This document shows, one piece after another, positions 50,941 to 59,993 of a DNA stretch of 64,000 bases. The translations under genes were made by a program, and so were the position numbers. Position 1 is the first letter of the stretch; every line of letters begins with the position of its first letter. This stretch comes from JAOPZW01 sp963807305. Its GTDB lineage: Bacteria > Actinomycetota > Thermoleophilia > Solirubrobacterales > Solirubrobacteraceae. The notes beneath the pieces were generated by a model. It made no database searches and was not told the origin of the DNA. It saw only the letters and a list, made by a program, of their open reading frames with translations. Location: NCBI GenBank assembly GCA_963807305.1, contig CAWEBN010000008.1, forward strand, positions 310,001 through 374,000, in the 5' to 3' direction.

Positions 50941-53937
50941 ATGATCAGGTCTGACTATTCGGTCCGGCTCCGCGCCATGTACGAGCTCCCAGGTTCCCTG
51001 CGCCTCACCTCCACGTTCCCGTTCGTCGGGCGCTCGTCGGAGCTCGAGACGCTGCGCGCGCTCATGCCGATGGCCGAGGGCGAGGGCCGCCGGGTCGTCC
51101 TGCTCAGCGGCGAGCCCGGATCGGGCAAGAGCCGCCTGGTGCGCGAGTTCGCGGCCGAGGCGGCCAGGGCCGGCGCCCTCGTCCTCTACGGCGCCTGCGA
51201 CGCGGTGGTGCGTACGCCGTATGGGCCGTTCGTCGAGGCGCTCGAGCACGCCGCGCGCGTCGTCGACCCAGCCGAGCTGCGCGTCGCGCTGGGGACGTCG
51301 GGGGGCGAGCTCACGCGCCTGCTCCCCGACCTGCCGGCCCGTGTCGGCGACCTGTCCGCACCGGTCAACGCCGATGCGGACACCGAGCGCCACCGCCTGC
51401 ACACCGCCGTCACCGAGCTGCTCGTGGGGCTCAGCGCCCGCCCGGTGCTGCTCGTGCTCGAGGATGGGCACTGGGCCGACGCCTCGACGCTCCTGCTCCT
51501 GCGCCACCTGGCGCGCGCCGCCGGCAACGCGCGCGTACTCCTGCTGGCGACCTTCCGCGACACCGAGGCGGATCTCCCGGACACCGTGTCGCAGACGCTC
51601 GCCGACCTGCGCCGCTCCGACGACGTCGTGCGCCTGCGCCTCGCCGGCCTCTCCGACGACGACGTCGGCGAGTTCCTGCGCCACGCCGCGGAAGGCGACG
51701 CCGGCACCGGGCCGCCCGAGCTCGCCCGGGCGATCGGCGAGCTCACCGGCGGCAACGCGTTCCTGGTCTGCGAGCTGTGGCGCGCACTGGTGGAGACAGG
51801 CATCGTCGAGGTGGCCGACGGCACGATCCGCCCCACCCGGCCGCTGGCGGAGCTCGGGACACCCGAGAGCGTGCGCGAGGTCGTCAGCCAGCGGCTCTCG
51901 CGCCTGGCGCCGGCGACGACCGACCTTCTGGAGCTGACCGCTACCGCCGGCTCGGAGTTCGGGCTCGACATCGTCCGGCAGGCCGCGGGCCTGAGCGAGC
52001 CCGACCTCCTCGCTGCCCTCGACGAGGCCGTCCGCAGCGGCATGATCGAGGAGCTGCCCTCCCGCCGGCTCGCCTACCGGTTCACGCACGAGCTCGTGCG
52101 ACGCGCGCTCTACGACCGGCTCTCCGGGGTGCGGCGCGCCGAGATGCACCTGCGCGTGGGAGAGGCGCTCGAGCGCTCCGAGGGTCGGTCGGGCCGGGCC
52201 CTGGCGGACCTGGCGCATCACTTCGCCGCCGCCGCGCCCTTGGACGACGCGCAACGCGGCATCGAGTACAACGTCGAGGCCGCCCGGGCAGCCGCCGCCG
52301 CGGTCACGTTCGACGAGGCGGCGATGCGGCTGCGCACCGCGCTGGAGCTCGGGATCAGGAGCCCCGCAAGGCGCGCGGAGGTGTTTCTCGAGCTCGGCAC
52401 CGCCAGCCATCGCGCCGGCGACGCGCTCGACGCGCTGGGGGCGTTCGAGGAGACGGCGGCCATCGCCCGTGAGCTCGGGGACGGAGAACTGCTCGCGCGT
52501 GCCGCGATCGGCTATGAGGAGGCGTGCTGGCGGCCCGGGATCGCCAACCAGGGCGCGGTCGAGCTGCTCGAGGAGGCGACGACCGCGCTGGGCGGCGACA
52601 ACCCCGAGCTGCGCGCCGGGTTGCTGAGTGGGCTTGCGCGCGGACTCGTCTTCCAAGGCGAGCACGAGCGCGGCGCGATCGTCCGCACCAACGCCGTGGC
52701 CCTCGCCCGCCAGCTGCGCGATCCGGTGCCGCTCGCCACGGTGCTGGTGCGCTCGTACTGGTCGCGGGGCACGAGCTCGCTCGACGAGATCCTGGCGATG
52801 CTCACCGAGGCCGTGGATCTCAGCGAGGAGCTGGGCGACACCGAGATCCTCGCCGAGGCGATGGCGTGGCGTGTCCCCACCTTCGTCGCGCTGGGTGACA
52901 TGCAGTCCGCCCGGCGGGAGGTCGCGACGCTGCTGGCCACCGCCGAGCAGACGGCCCAGCCGTTCATACTCCACGTGGCCGAGCACTACGGGTCGACCAT
53001 CGCGCTGTGCGACGGGCGCCTCGACGAGGCCGAGATCCGCGCGCAGCACTCGCACGAGTGGAGCCGGCTGCTGAGCGGGAGCGACGCCGCCGGCGTCTAC
53101 GGGATCCAGATGTTCAACATCCGCCGCGAGCAGGGGCGCCTCGCGGAGCTCGCACCGATCATCCGGATCCTGGCCGGCGACGCCGACCGCGGCGGGCCGT
53201 GGCGGCCCGGCCTCGTCTCGGTGCTCGTCGAGCTCGGCATGGACACGGAGGCGAGGCGGGAGCTCGAGCGGGTGGTCGACGACGGGCTCGAGCCATTCCG
53301 TCAGTCGCTGTGGCTCGGCGCGCTCGTCTACCTGACCGACGCGTGCTCGGCGCTCGGCGACGAGGCCACTGCCGCGATCGTCTACCCGGAGCTCGAGCCG
53401 CTCGGCGGCACGAACGTGATGATCGGCCACCTCGTGGCCTGCCACGGGGCGGCCGACCGCTACCTGGGGATGCTCGCCGCGACCCTGGGCGAATGGGAGC
53501 GCGCGGAGGAGCACTTCGAGCGCGCCTTGGAGCTCAACCGCCGGATGGGGGCCGCGACGTGGCTGGCCCACACGGCCTATGAGCACGCCCGCATGCTGCT
53601 GGCGCGCGGACCCGGCGAGCGCGATCGGGTGGGCGCGCTGCTCGGCGAGGCGGCCGCGCTGGCCGAGCGCGTAGGCATGCCGGCGCTGCTCGGTCGCGTA
53701 CGGGCGCTCGGCTCCGCGGCACCGACCAAGCGCCATCCCGACGAGCTCTCCGCGCGCGAGGTCGAGATCCTGTGCCTGGTCGCCCGGGGCATGAGCAACC
53801 GCGAGATCGGCACCACACTGTTCATCAGCGAGCACACGGCGGCGAACCACATCCGCAGCATCCTGCGCAAGACGCGCTGCGCGAACCGCACCGAAGCCGC
53901 CTCGTACGCGCATAGGAACGGCCTCGTAGAGGCCTGA
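50941..53937 (+). CDS. Large ATP-binding LuxR-family (LAL) transcriptional regulator
   Basis: 998 residues from ATG 50941; ATG 50977 would start at residue 13. Walker A GEPGSGKS at 57-64, Walker B region VLLVLEDGHWADASTLLLLR, then a long TPR-like helical region (about 400-900). The C-terminal LuxR helix-turn-helix is LSAREVEILCLVARGMSNRE, then FISEHTAANHIRSILRKTRC. LAL proteins are ATP-dependent activators, often of pathway clusters. It is divergent from the FAD-linked oxidase with a 109-bp spacer holding the inverted repeat GTCCGG/CCGGAC (50850-50873). The inducer is unknown. Confidence 0.92.
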   Translation: MIRSDYSVRLRAMYELPGSLRLTSTFPFVGRSSELETLRALMPMAEGEGRRVVLLSGEPGSGKSRLVREFAAEAARAGALVLYGACDAVVRTPYGPFVEALEHAARVVDPAELRVALGTSGGELTRLLPDLPARVGDLSAPVNADADTERHRLHTAVTELLVGLSARPVLLVLEDGHWADASTLLLLRHLARAAGNARVLLLATFRDTEADLPDTVSQTLADLRRSDDVVRLRLAGLSDDDVGEFLRHAAEGDAGTGPPELARAIGELTGGNAFLVCELWRALVETGIVEVADGTIRPTRPLAELGTPESVREVVSQRLSRLAPATTDLLELTATAGSEFGLDIVRQAAGLSEPDLLAALDEAVRSGMIEELPSRRLAYRFTHELVRRALYDRLSGVRRAEMHLRVGEALERSEGRSGRALADLAHHFAAAAPLDDAQRGIEYNVEAARAAAAAVTFDEAAMRLRTALELGIRSPARRAEVFLELGTASHRAGDALDALGAFEETAAIARELGDGELLARAAIGYEEACWRPGIANQGAVELLEEATTALGGDNPELRAGLLSGLARGLVFQGEHERGAIVRTNAVALARQLRDPVPLATVLVRSYWSRGTSSLDEILAMLTEAVDLSEELGDTEILAEAMAWRVPTFVALGDMQSARREVATLLATAEQTAQPFILHVAEHYGSTIALCDGRLDEAEIRAQHSHEWSRLLSGSDAAGVYGIQMFNIRREQGRLAELAPIIRILAGDADRGGPWRPGLVSVLVELGMDTEARRELERVVDDGLEPFRQSLWLGALVYLTDACSALGDEATAAIVYPELEPLGGTNVMIGHLVACHGAADRYLGMLAATLGEWERAEEHFERALELNRRMGAATWLAHTAYEHARMLLARGPGERDRVGALLGEAAALAERVGMPALLGRVRALGSAAPTKRHPDELSAREVEILCLVARGMSNREIGTTLFISEHTAANHIRSILRKTRCANRTEAASYAHRNGLVEA

Positions 53938-53959
53938 CGGCCACGGTACGATCAGCGCG

Positions 53960-54253
53960 ATGCCGCTTTACGTCATCGAGCGCGCGTTCGCCGAGCAGCT
54001 TGATCTCACGAGCGACGACGTCCGGCTGATCGACGAGATCAACGCCGACGAGGGCGTGCGCTGGCTGTTCTCGTTCCTGAGCGCGGATCGGCGCCGCACC
54101 TACTGCCTGTACGAGGCGCCGTCGCCCGACGCCATCGTGGCCGCGGGCCGCCGGGCCAACGTCCCGGTGGACGCGGTGGTCGAGGTCAGCCCCGCCTCGG
54201 TCGAGCTCTCCGACCGCCTGCGCGACTGGGCGGCGGCGCAGGTCGAGTCCTAG
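53960..54253 (+). CDS. DUF4242 (SCO4226-like nickel-binding) family protein
   Basis: 97 residues, a small ferredoxin-like fold. MPLYVIERAFAEQLDLTSDD at the start and TYCLYEAPSPDAIVAAGRRA in the middle match DUF4242; a Streptomyces homologue (SCO4226) binds nickel. The ligand set cannot be confirmed here. It is 22 bases after the LAL regulator gene and probably co-transcribed with it, suggesting a role as a small partner. A run of GCC/GCCTCC repeats follows its stop. Confidence 0.82.
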   Translation: MPLYVIERAFAEQLDLTSDDVRLIDEINADEGVRWLFSFLSADRRRTYCLYEAPSPDAIVAAGRRANVPVDAVVEVSPASVELSDRLRDWAAAQVES

Positions 54254-54288
54254 GCTGCGGCGCCGCCGCCGCCGCCTCCGCCTCCGCG

Positions 54289-54573
54289 TCAGCGCCTCGG
54301 CCCGAGGCCCGGATCGGTCAGGCTGCCGCCCCGGCGGCGGCGGATGAGGTAGACGATCAGCGTCGCCGCTGCGACCGAGACGACGATGCCGCCGGCGTTG
54401 CGCCCGCCGGTGATCGCCAGCATGACGAGGCCGCCGATGAACGAGCCGGCGATGCCGACGAGGATCGTCATGCCGATGCTCATCGGGTCCGGGCCCGGGA
54501 GCGCCAGGCGCGCGAGCGCCCCGACGATGAGACCCGAGAGGACGAGGACGATCAGATAGACGAGCAGGCCCAT
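54289..54573 (-). CDS. Small GlsB/YeaQ/YmgE-like membrane protein
   Basis: 94 residues with three hydrophobic segments: LLVYLIVLVLSGLIVGALAR, SIGMTILVGIAGSFIGGLVM and GGIVVSVAAATLIVYLI. The Gly-rich second segment is typical of the transglycosylase-associated (YeaQ/GlsB) family linked to stress responses. The C-terminal tail is basic (RRRRGGSLTDPG). It is convergent with the DUF4242 gene and divergent from the lipase gene. Role unproven. Confidence 0.85.
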   Translation of the reverse strand: MGLLVYLIVLVLSGLIVGALARLALPGPDPMSIGMTILVGIAGSFIGGLVMLAITGGRNAGGIVVSVAAATLIVYLIRRRRGGSLTDPGLGPRR

Positions 54574-54675
54574 GCCCTGACGGTAGCGCTTCGCGCCAAG
54601 CAGCGCGGCGCAGCGATTACCGCGGTCGCGCTCCGGGCACCCCACCGAGCCTCCACCCGACGACGAGGAGCACCG

Positions 54676-55506
54676 ATGCGACACCTGGGCCTGCACATGA
54701 GGATCGGACTGGCGGCGGCGTTGGCGACCTGCGCGGCCGCACTGGCGCCGGTGGCCGCATCCGCGGCCGACGTCTCCGACCTGCTGCCCGCGGTCTCGCC
54801 GCCCGGCGCCAACGACTTCACGTGCAAGCCGACGCCGTCGCACCCCGCGCCGGTCGTGCTGGTCCACGGCACCTTCGAGGGCGCGGCCGACAACTGGGCC
54901 ACCGCCTCGCCCAAGTTCAAGGCCGCCGGCTACTGCGTCTTCGCGCTCGAGTACGGCAACCGCGGAACGGGCGACATCGCGGCCTCGGCGGGCCAGCTGG
55001 CGCGCTTCGTCGACGCGGTGCTCGGGGCCACCGGAGCGCGCCAGGTCTCGATGGTCGGCCACTCGCAGGGCGGGATGATGCCGCGCTACTACCTCAAGTT
55101 CCTGGGCGGCGCCCCCAAGGTCGACGACCTCGTCGGCCTCGCGCCCTCCAACCACGGCACCACGAACCCCGCCGCGCTGGTCGCGGGCGCGACGTTCTGC
55201 CCCGCGTGCGACCAGCAGCGCGCCGGCTCGGCGTTCCTCACGAACCTCAACGCGGGCGACGAGACCCCGGGCGCCGTCTCCTACACGCAGATCGAGACGC
55301 GCTACGACGAGGTCGTCACCCCGTACACGTCGGCCTTCCTGGCCCCCGGCCCGCGGACGGCGAACGTCCTGCTCCAGGACGCCTGCCCGGCCGAGGTGAT
55401 CGATCACCATGAGATGCCCAACGACGGCCTCGCGATCCGCTGGGCGCTGCAGGCGCTCGGGCGCCCCGGCCCGGCGGATCCGGCCCACCCGCCGAGCTGC
55501 ACCTAG
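54676..55506 (+). CDS. Secreted lipase/esterase, alpha/beta-hydrolase fold
   Basis: 276 residues. The signal peptide is about residues 1-31 (GLAAALATCAAALAPVAASA). The oxyanion motif VVLVHGTFEGAADNW (about 60-74) and the nucleophile elbow GHSQGGMMPRYYLKFLGG match class 2 bacterial lipases such as the Streptomyces lipase family. The catalytic Asp and His are probably in RYDEVVTPYTS and VIDHHEMPNDGLAI. Five Cys in the mature protein allow two disulphides, fitting an extracellular enzyme. A strong hairpin terminator follows. Confidence 0.92.
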   Translation: MRHLGLHMRIGLAAALATCAAALAPVAASAADVSDLLPAVSPPGANDFTCKPTPSHPAPVVLVHGTFEGAADNWATASPKFKAAGYCVFALEYGNRGTGDIAASAGQLARFVDAVLGATGARQVSMVGHSQGGMMPRYYLKFLGGAPKVDDLVGLAPSNHGTTNPAALVAGATFCPACDQQRAGSAFLTNLNAGDETPGAVSYTQIETRYDEVVTPYTSAFLAPGPRTANVLLQDACPAEVIDHHEMPNDGLAIRWALQALGRPGPADPAHPPSCT

Positions 55507-55520
55507 GCGGCGGACATGGA

Positions 55521-55554
55521 CGAGCCCCGCAGGCCGGTTGGCCCGCGGGGCTCG
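55521..55554. terminator. Bidirectional hairpin terminator
   Basis: A perfect 10-bp stem, CGAGCCCCGC (55521-55530) with 55545-55554, plus an inner GGCC/GGCC pairing in the loop. It lies between the convergent lipase and MMPL genes. Confidence 0.85.
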
Positions 55555-55584
55555 ACGTGCCGTCGTCCTACCCCGGATCCGCTC

Positions 55585-57778
55585 CTAGCGAGCGGGCTCG
55601 GGCGCAGGCTCGTGGGAGATGCGCGGCAGCCAGTTGAGGCCCTTGGGCAGGTACCAGTTCCAGTCGCCCAGGAGCTTCATCGTGGCCGGCAGCAGCACGG
55701 CGCGCACCAGGGTCGCGTCGAGCAGGATCGCCACCGACAGGCCGACGCCCATCATCTTGAAGTCCAGCGAGCTCAGCGTCGCGAAGATCGCGAACACGGC
55801 GACCATCACGATCGCGGCGCTGGTCACGGTCGAGGCCGTCGCCTTGATCCCGTGGGCCACCGCGTCCTCGGTCTTCATGCCGCGATCGTAGGCCTCGCGG
55901 ATCCGGCTGAGGATGAACACGTGGTAGTCCATCGAGAGCCCGAAGAGGATCACGAACAGGAACAGCGGCAACCAGCTGACGATGCCCCCGTTGGACTTGT
56001 AGCCCAGCAGGCCCTGGAAGTGGCCGTCCTGGAAGATCCAGGTCAGGATCCCGTAGGCGGCGCCGACCGACAGCAGGTTCAGCACGATCGCCTTGATCGG
56101 GATGACGATCGAGCGGAAGGTCACCAGCAGCAGCAGGAAGGCCAGCGACAGCACGAAGGCGAACACGATCGGCGCGCGGGCCTTGACGAGGTCGTTGAAG
56201 TCCTTCGTGCCCGCGGCGATGCCGGTCACGTAGGCGCTCTTGACCCCCGGGGCCGCGCCCACGGTCTGGTCGACGATCCCGCCGCGCAGAGCGGACAGCG
56301 CGTTGGCCGACGACTGGTCGGTGCCGTCGCCGCGCATCGGGATCGAGATCGACGCGACGTGCTTGTCGGCGCTGACGTCGACGCTCAGCGGGCCGTTCAT
56401 CGAAGCGCGTGGCGAAGGCGCGGTCGCCCATCTTCTTCACGGCCGCCTGGATCTGCGGCGTGGTCACGTCCTTGGCCTCGATGGCCACCACGGCCGGGAT
56501 CTGCCCGCCGGGGAAGGCGGCCTGCTCGCGGTCGTAGACCTTCATGACCTCGAGCTTGCGCGGCAGGTCGTCGGTCCCGGTGAGGACCGTGTGCATCCCG
56601 AAGGCGGGCAGCGCGAGCACGATGAGGATGCTGGCTGACGCGACGGCCGAGATCACCGGGTGCTTGAGCACCTTGGTCAGGATCCAGTCCCAGGCGCGGC
56701 TCTCGCCGCTGCTGTTGCGACGACCGTGCAGGAAGGGCACGCGGCCCTTCTCGATGCGATCGCCCAGCCACGCGAGCACGGCGGGCACGACGGTGACCGA
56801 GCCGATCATGGCCACCGCGACGACCATGATCGCGCCGACGCCGAGCGCGGTGAAGGTGCGCCCGCCCGCGAAGAACATGCCGGCCATGGCGACCATCACG
56901 GTGAAGCCGGAGACGAGGACGGCGCGGCCCGACGTGGCGGCCGCCGTGTGCACCGCGTCGATCTTGCTCGCCCCGCGTGCCTTCTCCTCGCGTTCGCGGC
57001 GCAGGTAGAACAGCGTGTAGTCGACGCCCACCGCGAGGCCGACGAGGAGCACCACCGAGCTCACGGTGTCGTCCATGGGCACGAACTGGCTCGGGATCGC
57101 AACCAGGCCGAGCGTCGCCATGACCGCGGTCAGCCCCAGCAACAGCGGGACGCCTGCCGCCACGAGCGCGCCGAAGGCGAGGATCAGGATGATCAGCGTG
57201 ATCGGCAGCGAGAGGAACTCGGCCTTCTTGAAGTCATCGGAGAACGACTTCGAGAGCGCCTTGTTGGCGCTGGCGCCGCCGAACTGGCCGACGAAGACGT
57301 TCGGGTTGGCGGCCTTCGCCTTCACCACCGACTCGATGACCGGATCGATGCGCTTGCTCGTCTGGTCATCGTTGCCGCGGACCTTGAACTCGACGAGCAC
57401 CGAGCGCCCGTCCTTTGAGAGCTGGCCCTCGTTGCCGTTGGCGTAGGGGGACTTGACCTCCGCGACGCCCGGCTGGCGCGAGACGCCGGCGATGACGTCG
57501 TCGACCGCCTTGCGTACGGCCGGGTCGGTCGCCTTGCCGCCCTTGGCGGCCTGGACGAGGACGGTCTCGTCCTCCTGCTTGGGGAAGTGGTTGTCGATCA
57601 GGCGGTCGGCCTTGCCCGACTGCCCGATGTAGTCGTTCTGGTTGGCCGGCTTCTTGACGCCCAAGGCCCCGCCGATGACGAACGCGATCGCCACGAACGC
57701 CAGCCAGCCCCAGATCGCCTTCTTGCGGTGCTTGGCGCTCCAGCGGCCGGCACGCGCAGCGAAAGTGTTCGAGTGCAT
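55585..57778 (-). pseudogene. MMPL/RND-family transporter interrupted by a one-base frameshift
   Basis: From ATG 57778 the frame gives a normal MMPL first half (AFGALVAAGVPLLLGLTAVM, LLVGLAVGVDYTLFYLRRER) to DRAFATRF, then Arg-rich nonsense. In the next frame, from 56400 to 55585, MNGPLSVDVSADKHVASISI and the second membrane half (VILFGLSMDYHVFILSRIRE) complete the protein. One extra T near 56402 (CGCTTCGATG where CGCTCGATG is expected) restores a single product of about 730 residues. The Asp-Tyr proton-relay pairs in both halves are intact, so the pump looks functional apart from the indel. Sequence error is as likely as real mutation. Confidence 0.88.
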
Positions 57779-57879
57779 GAGCCCAATGTCCCTCTGTGTG
57801 CGCTGTCACGCCATCCGGGCCACTGGCGTCTTGGGAGTAGGGGTAGCCCTACGTCCCCGTAACGATCAGCTGCTATCAA

Positions 57880-58998
57880 GTGACTGAGGTTCTTCCCGCG
57901 ATGCCCGACCCCCTCGTCGACGCCCTCGCCGCCTCCCGCGACCGCACCTTCGCGATCGTCGCGCACCTCGACGACGAGCTGCTCGAGCGCCAGATCGACC
58001 CGATCATGAGCCCGCTCGTGTGGGATCTCGCGCACATCGCGGCCTACGAGGACCTCTGGCTCGTGCACCGCTTCGCGGACGAGCCGCTGCTGCACCCCGA
58101 GCTCGCCGCGCGCTACGACGCCTTCGAGACGCCGCGCGCCGTGCGCGGCGAGATCGAGCTGCTCGACGCCGGCGGCGCGCGCGGGTACCTCGCGGAGGTT
58201 CGCGAGCGGACGCTGGCCGCCATCGACGCCCGCGGGGTCGACCCGGTGGTGCACGAGATGGTCATCCGCCACGAGCTCCAGCACACCGAGACGATGCGCC
58301 AGGCCATGCGCCTGGGCGGCCTGCTGGCCCCCGGCGAGCCGGCGCTCGAGACCTTCAACGGCGGCGCGCCCTCCGAATGGCTGGACGTCCCGGCCGGGCC
58401 GACGACACTGGGCGCCGACGCCGACGTCTTCTCCTACGACAACGAGCGCCCGCGCCACCGCGTCGAGCTCGGCGCGTTCCGGATCGCGCGCCGGCCGATC
58501 ACCAACGCGACGTGGCTGCACTTCACCGAGGGCGGCGGCTACCAGCGCCGCGAGTGGTGGAGCGACGAGGGCTGGGCGTGGAAGGAGGACTACGACATCA
58601 CGCACTGTCCAGACGCAGAGGCGGGGCATCCGGACGCTCCGGTGTGCCACGTCTCCTGGTTCGAGGCCGACGCCTTCGCCCGCTCGCGCGGAGCGCGGCT
58701 CCCCACAGAGGCCGAGTGGGAGAGGGCGGCGACCTGGACCCAAGGAGACCTGCAGGGCATCGGACAGGTCTGGGAATGGACCACGTCCTGGTTCGACGGC
58801 TATCCCGGCTTCGCCGCCCACCCGTATCGCGAGTACTCAGAGGTCTTCTTCGGCGCGCAGTACCGCGTGCTGCGCGGCGGCTCGTGGGCGACGGACCCGC
58901 GCGTCGCCACCCTCACCTTCCGCAACTGGGACCTCCCCCAGCGCCGGCAGATCTTCGCCGGCGTCCGCCTCGCCAACGATCCCGAGGAGAGCAGATGA
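57880..58998 (+). CDS. egtB: Ergothioneine biosynthesis sulphoxide synthase EgtB
   Basis: 372 residues from GTG 57880 (ATG 57901 also possible). The N-terminal DinB-like domain supplies the iron ligands His52 (DLAHIAAYED) and HELQHTE (His131, His135). The C-terminal FGE-sulfatase domain runs from about 165 to 368, with LPTEAEWERAA, QVWEWTTSWFDGYPGF and VLRGGSWATDP. The usual 40 or so residues between LPTEAEW and the VWEW motif are shortened to a dozen, so the active-site loop is compact. It joins trimethylhistidine with a thiol donor. No egtA, egtC or egtE lies alongside. Coupled to egtD by ATGA. Confidence 0.94.
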   Translation: MTEVLPAMPDPLVDALAASRDRTFAIVAHLDDELLERQIDPIMSPLVWDLAHIAAYEDLWLVHRFADEPLLHPELAARYDAFETPRAVRGEIELLDAGGARGYLAEVRERTLAAIDARGVDPVVHEMVIRHELQHTETMRQAMRLGGLLAPGEPALETFNGGAPSEWLDVPAGPTTLGADADVFSYDNERPRHRVELGAFRIARRPITNATWLHFTEGGGYQRREWWSDEGWAWKEDYDITHCPDAEAGHPDAPVCHVSWFEADAFARSRGARLPTEAEWERAATWTQGDLQGIGQVWEWTTSWFDGYPGFAAHPYREYSEVFFGAQYRVLRGGSWATDPRVATLTFRNWDLPQRRQIFAGVRLANDPEESR

Positions 58999-59993
58999 CC
59001 CCGCTGCTGACCACCGACGCGATCGTCGTGGAGTCCTTCGTCGGCCCCAAGGACGAGCGCTCGCTGGCCGACGACGTGCTCGACGGCCTGACCCGGCCGT
59101 TCAAGGAGCTGCCGCCCAAGCACTTCTACGACGCGCGCGGCGCCGAGCTCTTCGACCAGATCTGCGAGTTGCCCGAGTACTACCCGACGCGCGCCGAGCG
59201 CGCGATCCTCGAGGAGCGCAGCGCGGAGATCGTCGAGGCCACCGGGGCCGCCGAGCTCGTCGAGCTGGGCTCGGGCACGGCGGCCAAGACGCGGCTGCTG
59301 CTGCGCGCGATGGCCGAGGCGGGCACCCTGCGCCGCTACGTCCCGCTCGACGTGACCGAGTCGATGGTGCTCGCGTGCGCCGATGAGCTGGTCGACGAGT
59401 TCCCGGGCCTGCGCGTGCACGGCATCGTCGGCGACTTCGAACGCCACCTCCCCCACGTCCCCGAGCCCGACGGCCCCCGCATCGTCGCCTTCCTGGGCGG
59501 CACCATCGGCAACTTCACTCCTGGCACGCGGCGGCGCTTCCTGCGAGCCATCGCCAAGCTGCTGCGCCCGGGCGTCGACCATCTGCTGCTGGGCACCGAC
59601 CTCGTCAAGGACCCGGCCGTGCTCGAGGCCGCCTACGACGACGGCACGGGCGTGACGGCCGACTTCAACCGCAACGTCCTGCGCGTCATCAACCGCGAGC
59701 TCGACGCCGACTTCGACGTCGACGCCTTCGAGCACGTGGCCTTCTTCGACCGCGAGCGCGAGTGGATCGAGATGCGCCTGCGCGCCGAGCGGCGGATGGA
59801 CGTGCACGTCGGCAAGCTGGGGCTCGACGTGAGCTTCGCGCCGCGCGAGGAGCTGCGCACGGAGATCAGCGCGAAGTTCACGATCAAGCGCCTGGGGGCC
59901 GACCTCGCGGCCTCCGGCCTGGAGCTGCGCGACGTCCTCACCGATCCCGGCGAGCTCTTCGCCCTGTCGCTCAGCGCCCGCCCAGGGGGATGA
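58995..59993 (+). CDS. egtD: L-histidine N-alpha-methyltransferase EgtD
   Basis: 332 residues. The SAM-binding motif is VELGSGTAAKTRLLLRA (about 80-96), with PPKHFYDARGAELFDQICEL and EYYPTRAERAIL upstream and FLGGTIGNFTPGTRRRFLRA in the middle, all diagnostic of DUF2260/EgtD. It trimethylates histidine to hercynine, the first step of ergothioneine synthesis. The start overlaps the egtB stop, so the two steps are co-translated. The 3' end overlaps the convergent histidine kinase gene by 23 bases. Confidence 0.95.
   Translation: MTPLLTTDAIVVESFVGPKDERSLADDVLDGLTRPFKELPPKHFYDARGAELFDQICELPEYYPTRAERAILEERSAEIVEATGAAELVELGSGTAAKTRLLLRAMAEAGTLRRYVPLDVTESMVLACADELVDEFPGLRVHGIVGDFERHLPHVPEPDGPRIVAFLGGTIGNFTPGTRRRFLRAIAKLLRPGVDHLLLGTDLVKDPAVLEAAYDDGTGVTADFNRNVLRVINRELDADFDVDAFEHVAFFDREREWIEMRLRAERRMDVHVGKLGLDVSFAPREELRTEISAKFTIKRLGADLAASGLELRDVLTDPGELFALSLSARPGG

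Noticed and set aside
50884..53913. 1009-codon open frame antisense to the LAL regulator
   Set aside because: Composition is that of an antisense shadow and no family motif is found, while the sense strand carries a complete ATPase and helix-turn-helix.
54255..54290. GCC/GCCTCC-rich run after the DUF4242 gene as a repeat element
   Set aside because: Short, simple-sequence, with no matching copy elsewhere in the window.
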